37,131 bases of DNA from NCBI GenBank assembly GCA_027486765.1, contig JAIXOO010000321.1, forward strand, positions 1-37,131, read 5' to 3'. Each line of letters opens with the position of its first letter. Positions within the stretch are counted from its first letter, which is position 1. A program made the position numbers and the translations under genes. The stretch is from Saprospiraceae bacterium (lineage in GTDB: Bacteria > Bacteroidota > Bacteroidia > Chitinophagales > Saprospiraceae). The notes beneath the pieces were generated by a model, which saw only the letters and a list, made by a program, of their open reading frames with translations, was not told the origin of the DNA and did not search any database. Of this stretch, positions 33,110 through 37,131 are shown piece by piece.

Positions 33110-33997
33110 TTATGGTTTGGATTTCAGTAGCTGTTGCCATTCGGCAATGCGTTTTTTCAAACTGGTTACCGCGCTGGTACGATTTTGCTTTTCGGCCAAA
33201 GCAATGGCTCGTTTGGCCGCATCGATGGCCAAGCTGTACTGTTTTGTATCCGCAAAAATTTTCTGAGCAAGATTAGGAATGGCAAAGTTTTCTACATCCA
33301 GTTTTTCGGCTGCTGATACCCAAGTAGTCGCTTGCTTAAGATCACGTCGAGTAGTGTAGTAATAATTGGCAGCCTGGAAGAGCAAGTCTGCGTCCTGCTC
33401 CTTGTTCTCCAAAAGCCTTTGGCGAATCTCGGTCATAATTCTCTCATCGGAAGTAGTAATCAGTGGAATTTTAACCTGAGTATTTTCCCAAATCAAATTC
33501 AAAGAAGCACTTCCATCCGCTGCAAAATCATTGATTTCGATGGTGAAAATCTCGTAGAAACGTTCAGTTTTGTGCGCCTTCACTTTGAAGCGATGTACGT
33601 CTTTTTGAGCGGTATACCCAAAAGCTCCATGCAAGCTTACATCACTGTTGAGGACAATGGTCCATTCTTCGGTGCCTGGAATGGTGAATAGAGCGTATTT
33701 GCCCGGAGCCATTTTTTTACCACCAAAACCGACCTCTTCTGACAGTTCAATTGTGGTACAATCGCCCGCTCCGGTGCGCCATAAACTATCAAAAGGAACC
33801 AGGTTGCCAAAAACCTTACGCCCGCGGGCAAGGGGACGACCATAAGAAACTTTGATTTCACTTTCCCCGAAATGTTGGGTAAAAGTAGCATCTGGGCTTG
33901 CCGTAGGGACTTTAAAGTCTGCTTTTTTAGTTGGTGTTTGGGCATAGCAAGCCCATACAAAAAGCAGTGATAGGCTAGCCATCAATAACTTTTTCAT
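33110..33997 (-). CDS. DUF2911 protein with C-terminal helical repeats
   Basis: I chose ATG 33997 (MKKLLMASLSLLFVWACYAQ, signal peptide, possibly a lipoprotein at WAC). The 295-aa protein has the DUF2911 domain (about 20-170) with its signature YGRPLARGRKVFG, DSLWRTGAG and MAPGKYALFTIPG, followed by TPR-like helices (about 190-290). The biochemical role of the family is unknown; it is secreted and common in Bacteroidota. Nothing in the sequence suggests metal binding, so its link to the cluster is only by position. Confidence 0.88.
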   Translation of the reverse strand: MKKLLMASLSLLFVWACYAQTPTKKADFKVPTASPDATFTQHFGESEIKVSYGRPLARGRKVFGNLVPFDSLWRTGAGDCTTIELSEEVGFGGKKMAPGKYALFTIPGTEEWTIVLNSDVSLHGAFGYTAQKDVHRFKVKAHKTERFYEIFTIEINDFAADGSASLNLIWENTQVKIPLITTSDERIMTEIRQRLLENKEQDADLLFQAANYYYTTRRDLKQATTWVSAAEKLDVENFAIPNLAQKIFADTKQYSLAIDAAKRAIALAEKQNRTSAVTSLKKRIAEWQQLLKSKP

Positions 33998-34085
33998 TGC
34001 TGAAAAATTTAGAATATCATTGGCCATATTGCGCAAAGCAATAAGTAGCGGCTGATCTTGAGGATAAAGAAAAATAGGTGTATCT

Positions 34086-34125
34086 AAAGCCGGGTTGGCT
34101 TTGGATTTTGCCAGAACGGCAAAAT
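34086..34125. terminator. Two adjacent perfect hairpins after the HYC_CC_PP gene
   Basis: AAAGCC-GGGTT-GGCTTT (34086-34102) and ATTTTGCC-AGAAC-GGCAAAAT (34105-34125) lie in the 142-bp gap downstream of the HYC_CC_PP stop (34140) and upstream of the DUF2911 gene. The second ends in A/T-rich arms and could terminate transcription or attenuate it. No long T-run follows, so the assignment is tentative. Confidence 0.4.
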
Positions 34126-34139
34126 AGAGCAGGAATGAT

Positions 34140-34586
34140 CTAACAAAGGAAAGACTGTATAAACACCCGAATATCGGTCACCATAGGAGGTGGTTTATAC
34201 AGGTAGAAGCGGAGTGCTTTTTGGCTGGTTGGGGTAATCGTATTTGTCCATACAATAGAAGGCAAAAAGTTGACTGCTATAAAGTCAAAATTGAAATCAA
34301 GGGTAACAATCTTCGGGGTAGATCCCTCAGGAGTTGATTTGAGGAGTTGTGACTTATCCTCGCAGCAAGGTTTTTTAGATAAGGAGCCGTGGTGATGACC
34401 TTTGAGGCTACACGCCGCCTTTTGACAGGAATTTTGTAGAACCTTTTTGGATTTGCAACATCCTTTAGGCTGAGTAAAAATACTTACTGTTCTGCCATTC
34501 ATTTGGCACAAGTGCTCGAATACCGTTACCCCGCTGGTGGATAACAGCACGTTGAGCGCCAAAATGATGTGCAAAAACTTAAGCAT
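34140..34586 (-). CDS. HYC_CC_PP family protein
   Basis: I chose ATG 34586 (MLKFLHIILALNVLLSTSG, signal or membrane anchor); the extension to 34652 would cross the promoter element. The 148-aa protein shows the pattern that names this Bacteroidota family: HLC (25-27), CC pairs (43-44 and 74-75), and PPP near the end (YKPPPMVTDIRVF). A GHHHG cluster at 63-67 and many cysteines (C43, C44, C54, C59, C74, C75) suggest metal binding. The family often lies beside TonB receptors and copper genes; its function is unknown. Confidence 0.82.
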   Translation of the reverse strand: MLKFLHIILALNVLLSTSGVTVFEHLCQMNGRTVSIFTQPKGCCKSKKVLQNSCQKAACSLKGHHHGSLSKKPCCEDKSQLLKSTPEGSTPKIVTLDFNFDFIAVNFLPSIVWTNTITPTSQKALRFYLYKPPPMVTDIRVFIQSFLC

Positions 34587-34609
34587 ACTCTTCTTTGTGA
34601 ATTCTTCTG

Positions 34610-34617
34610 CAAAGATA
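34610..34617 (-). promoter_or_regulatory. Bacteroidota -7 promoter element (TATCTTTG)
   Basis: On the minus strand TATCTTTG fits the TAnnTTTG consensus exactly. It lies 23 bp before the ATG at 34586, giving a short leader of about 19 nt. No clear TTTG -33 box is seen at 19-21 bp upstream. It supports an independent transcript starting at the HYC_CC_PP gene. Confidence 0.5.
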
Positions 34618-34701
34618 CTAATAAAATGCTTAGATGCTGCATTTTGTTGCACTCAATTGCTTTATTTAGTTGTTAATGAGTTGTTAAAATTCAAACAACT
34701 T

Positions 34702-35934
34702 CTAAAAATAACTAGCCAAACCAAATTGAAAACCACCCGTCAAAGCGGCGGGATTGCCCAAAATATCTGTCTGTGCATGGTACCGATAATTTAAGCGCAG
34801 CACTGTTTGAGCCGAAGGCCGGAAACTAAGAGCGGGTACAATTGCCCAAATTTTATCTTCGATGGGGTCACCTGTTTCTTTAAAAGTACCAATGTTCCAA
34901 TCCACAAACTCCAGGCGGCAGGCCAAATTTACGACTGCATTGTCAAAACCAAAAATTTTGCGCTTGATAACAGGTTGTACAATATCAATAAAACCGCCAC
35001 TTTGCCGATTGCCATATTGTTGGGTAAAAGTTTCTGGCACATTTACGGCTACCCAGGCCCATTCTCCATTGATGAAGGTATTCAATTTGGGCAGGGTGGT
35101 ATTGAAATCAATGGCCCAAACTCGAATAGCGCGTTTTTCATCCAGGATCAACCCATCATCTACAAATTTATTGTAAATGCCCTGCATAGTAGACAGGCCA
35201 ATTTCGCCAAACTTGCGATTGCGCAGGGCGATTTTCCCTGTAAATAGGGGGCGGCCATTGGTATTTTCTTCAAAGCGGTCAGGGTTCAATTTGGAAGCAG
35301 GCAAAAAGGTTTTGTTCTCGGTATTGTTGATGATCTGCTCATCAAAACCGTTGGTCAGATAGGCCTCGTAGCCAAAAATCCAGTTCTTTTTGGCGTATTT
35401 GCCCCAGATTCCCATACCCACGTTGCTAAAAGTGGCCGGCAACATTTGGGTCGCAGATAAAGGTCGGTCGTTGAATTCCCATTTGGGGCCATCGTGGTTT
35501 TGGTTGAACGCACCAATTGGATTCATCAAAATGCCACCACGCAGGTTGAACATTGGATTGAATTGTAAGTCCAGGGAAGCAAACTCGATGTTGATTTCCT
35601 TGGTGCCTTCCTCAAATTCTATTTCAGACAAAAACTTGATGCGCCGATGGATGGAGGAAGATACAAACAAAGTCATGCGTTGCATCTGAAATTGGTAGCC
35701 CTCCGAAACGCCATCCGTTTGTAGGTATTCTACTTTGCTTTCTACGTAACCGCCCACTGCCACGGGTGTTTTGCCTGCTTGCAAAAACGGACGGTTGTAT
35801 ACGGCATCCAGATTGAGCTGATTTTTGGAAGAATCGCTGGTGATTCTTTTAAAAAATGTGCTGTCATTTTGCGCCTGTATTACCAGCACAACAAAGAGCC
35901 AGAAACAGAGTGTCAGGTAGAATTGTGACTTCAT
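34702..35934 (-). CDS. Outer-membrane porin-like beta-barrel protein
   Basis: 410 aa with signal peptide (MKSQFYLTLCFWLFVVLVIQAQ) and alternating beta-strands throughout, ending in LASYF with C-terminal Phe, as expected for outer-membrane barrels. The pattern (VGGYVESKVEYLQ, FLSEIEFEEG, GGILMNPIGAFNQNHDGP, WEFNDRPLSATQMLP) resembles the phosphate-selective porin O/P-like family. Start ATG 35934 overlaps the Rieske gene stop by 4 bp. Solute unknown; in context it may serve the Rieske/di-heme oxidoreductase module. Confidence 0.85.
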   Translation of the reverse strand: MKSQFYLTLCFWLFVVLVIQAQNDSTFFKRITSDSSKNQLNLDAVYNRPFLQAGKTPVAVGGYVESKVEYLQTDGVSEGYQFQMQRMTLFVSSSIHRRIKFLSEIEFEEGTKEINIEFASLDLQFNPMFNLRGGILMNPIGAFNQNHDGPKWEFNDRPLSATQMLPATFSNVGMGIWGKYAKKNWIFGYEAYLTNGFDEQIINNTENKTFLPASKLNPDRFEENTNGRPLFTGKIALRNRKFGEIGLSTMQGIYNKFVDDGLILDEKRAIRVWAIDFNTTLPKLNTFINGEWAWVAVNVPETFTQQYGNRQSGGFIDIVQPVIKRKIFGFDNAVVNLACRLEFVDWNIGTFKETGDPIEDKIWAIVPALSFRPSAQTVLRLNYRYHAQTDILGNPAALTGGFQFGLASYF

Positions 35935-36371
35935 TTCAACAGGATATAGATGTTGTCCTCGTCGGTAGTGAGGGAAAAAGATTTTAAATCAGCCTCGGCG
36001 GGTCCTTTTTGTAACTTGCCCGTATTGGAATACTCGGAGCCGTGACAAGGGCATTGTAGGTGGTCACCTTCGGGTTCAACTTCACATTGCTGATGGGCGC
36101 ATTCCAGATAGGTCGCGGCATATTTGTGGTCATCAAAGCGATACACGCCAATGGGTAGCGGGATTTTTTCGGTTTTCACCAATACCCATTCCCGGATCAT
36201 GGGTTTTTCCTTTTTGAGGTAAAAAAACTCGGATTTTTTCAACGCAATGCGATTGTCCTCAATGCTCCCCATTACTACATATGCAGAACTACAACTTTGC
36301 ATCAATGCGGTGGACAAACTCAGGCCTGCACAGGTCAGGCAGGATTTTTTGATAAAGTCTCGTCTTTCCAT
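35931..36371 (-). CDS. Rieske [2Fe-2S] protein with Tat-type signal
   Basis: 146 aa. The N-terminus MERRDFIKKSC has a twin-arginine motif followed by a hydrophobic stretch; a possible lipobox Cys (LMQSC, 27) lies just after. The Rieske site is complete: C91-A-H93 and C107-P-C109-H110, with C96 and C109 able to form the usual disulfide (CAHQQC...CPCHGS). About 35 residues form the C-terminal sheet. An electron-transfer role in the periplasm is inferred. It starts 4 bp after the di-heme oxidoreductase stop and overlaps the porin start. Confidence 0.92.
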   Translation of the reverse strand: MERRDFIKKSCLTCAGLSLSTALMQSCSSAYVVMGSIEDNRIALKKSEFFYLKKEKPMIREWVLVKTEKIPLPIGVYRFDDHKYAATYLECAHQQCEVEPEGDHLQCPCHGSEYSNTGKLQKGPAEADLKSFSLTTDEDNIYILLK

Positions 36372-36375
36372 CGGT

Positions 36376-37131
36376 TTACAAGCTTTCTAAAAATTGAATC
36401 AATTGTTGTTTTTCCTGCGGCGAAAGTGCCTGGTACAGGGCTTTGCTATTTTGGGCTTCACCCCCGTGCAGCAAGATGGCTTCCTCGATGCTTTTGGCTC
36501 GCCCGTCGTGCAACAAAAAATATTTACCACCCTGGGAGTTTTTGGATAATCCCAAGCCCCATAGCGGGGGCGTGCGCCATTCAGCAGTTGTCGCCGAGCC
36601 CTCCGTGTAGCCGTCGTTGAGCGCAGCGCCCATATCGTGCAAAAGCAGGTCGGTATAAGGTTGAAAGGTCTTGAATGAAAGTACCGCAATGGGTGAGTAG
36701 CCCGTTTTGAGTTCGGGGCGATGACAGCTCGCACACTGGATTTTTTGGAAAAGCTGTTTCCCAGCCTTTACCTCGGAATTGTCTTCTTTTCTAGGAACTG
36801 GCACCTTGAGCGTTTGTAAGTAAAAAACTACGTCCTGAATGGTTTGATTGGACACTTCATGGTCCATTTCATGACCAGTATAGGTGTCATAGGGTTCAAA
36901 ATTGGAGCTAATGCCCATGTCTTGATTGTAGGCCGTTGCCGTTTGTTGCAAGAGGTCGTAAGTCGCAGCTTTTTTACCAAAACGGCCAATGTGTTGACCA
37001 TTTTGAACCATCGCGTTTGCACGGGGTGTTACATATCCGCGCAAGTTGATCCAATTGGGCACCCCCGAAATTCCATCGCCATTGGCGTCATCGGGATCGG
37101 CCATGGACATAATATCGGCGTCCGTCACAAA
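36376..37131 (-). CDS. Di-heme oxidoreductase (DUF1111 family), partial
   Basis: Only the C-terminal 250 or so residues are inside the window; the frame is open to the edge, so the first heme domain is missing. The visible part has a c-type heme site CASCH (132-136, counted from 37128) and the family's HDMG and LLHDGRAKSIEEAILLHGGEA segments near the C-terminus, with NGDGISGVPNW at the start. The family is related to di-heme cytochrome c peroxidases (called thiol oxidoreductase in old annotations) and acts in the periplasm. The gene leads a Rieske/porin set with 4-bp spacing. Confidence 0.9.
   Translation of the reverse strand, partial: FVTDADIMSMADPDDANGDGISGVPNWINLRGYVTPRANAMVQNGQHIGRFGKKAATYDLLQQTATAYNQDMGISSNFEPYDTYTGHEMDHEVSNQTIQDVVFYLQTLKVPVPRKEDNSEVKAGKQLFQKIQCASCHRPELKTGYSPIAVLSFKTFQPYTDLLLHDMGAALNDGYTEGSATTAEWRTPPLWGLGLSKNSQGGKYFLLHDGRAKSIEEAILLHGGEAQNSKALYQALSPQEKQQLIQFLESL

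Overview
The window looks like a Bacteroidota chromosome or large mobile segment, possibly of the Saprospiraceae/Haliscomenobacter type. The phylum inference rests on three proteins ending in type IX secretion (T9SS) sorting domains, a HYC_CC_PP-family protein, a DUF2911 protein, starts without Shine-Dalgarno sequences, and one good TAnnTTTG -7 promoter element. The genus-level guess is inference only. No tRNA, rRNA, CRISPR, transposase or integrase was seen.

Left end (1-3540), plus strand: a STAND NTPase (NB-ARC plus nine 42-residue TPR repeats) whose N-terminus is cut by the window edge, followed by a small unrecognised gene. A gene-free stretch of about 700 bp comes next, built from two 245-bp direct copies (about 96 % identical) of a GC-rich, hairpin-forming repeat. 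The copies include the last codons of the small gene.

Everything else (3543-37131) is on the minus strand, with mostly tiny gaps or overlaps, and is dominated by copper and heavy-metal handling. In transcription order (right to left) it holds: (a) a di-heme oxidoreductase (partial), a Rieske protein and an outer-membrane porin; (b) a HYC_CC_PP protein with its own promoter, a DUF2911 protein, a beta-propeller lipoprotein, a His-rich lipoprotein with a heavy-metal-binding domain, and an HMA-domain periplasmic protein; (c) an RND efflux system (CzcA-like pump, TolC-like channel, unusual adaptor with an N-terminal membrane domain) whose pump lacks the CusA methionine triad; (d) a small secreted Cys/Met protein, then a Cus-type Cu(I)/Ag(I) RND system with the pump split into two overlapping ORFs, a TolC-like channel and two successive adaptors; (e) an exported module: T9SS multicopper oxidase, T9SS M43 metalloprotease, matrixin-like metalloprotease, DUF2231 membrane protein with a Met/His-rich 90-bp tandem-repeat tail, and a PcoA/CopA-like multicopper oxidase fused to a beta-strand-rich outer-membrane-like domain; (f) a relic of a CopA-type ATPase, a CopB-type (CPH) P-type ATPase, a T9SS-exported copper radical oxidase (galactose/glyoxal oxidase fold with all five copper/radical residues), and a small secreted unknown.

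My reading is that copper leaves the cytoplasm through CopB, is bound by HMA, HMBD and Met/His-rich proteins, is oxidised by two multicopper oxidases and is expelled by the Cus pump. The same locus also exports copper-dependent oxidases and zinc proteases to the cell surface. No transcriptional regulator or two-component system lies inside the window.
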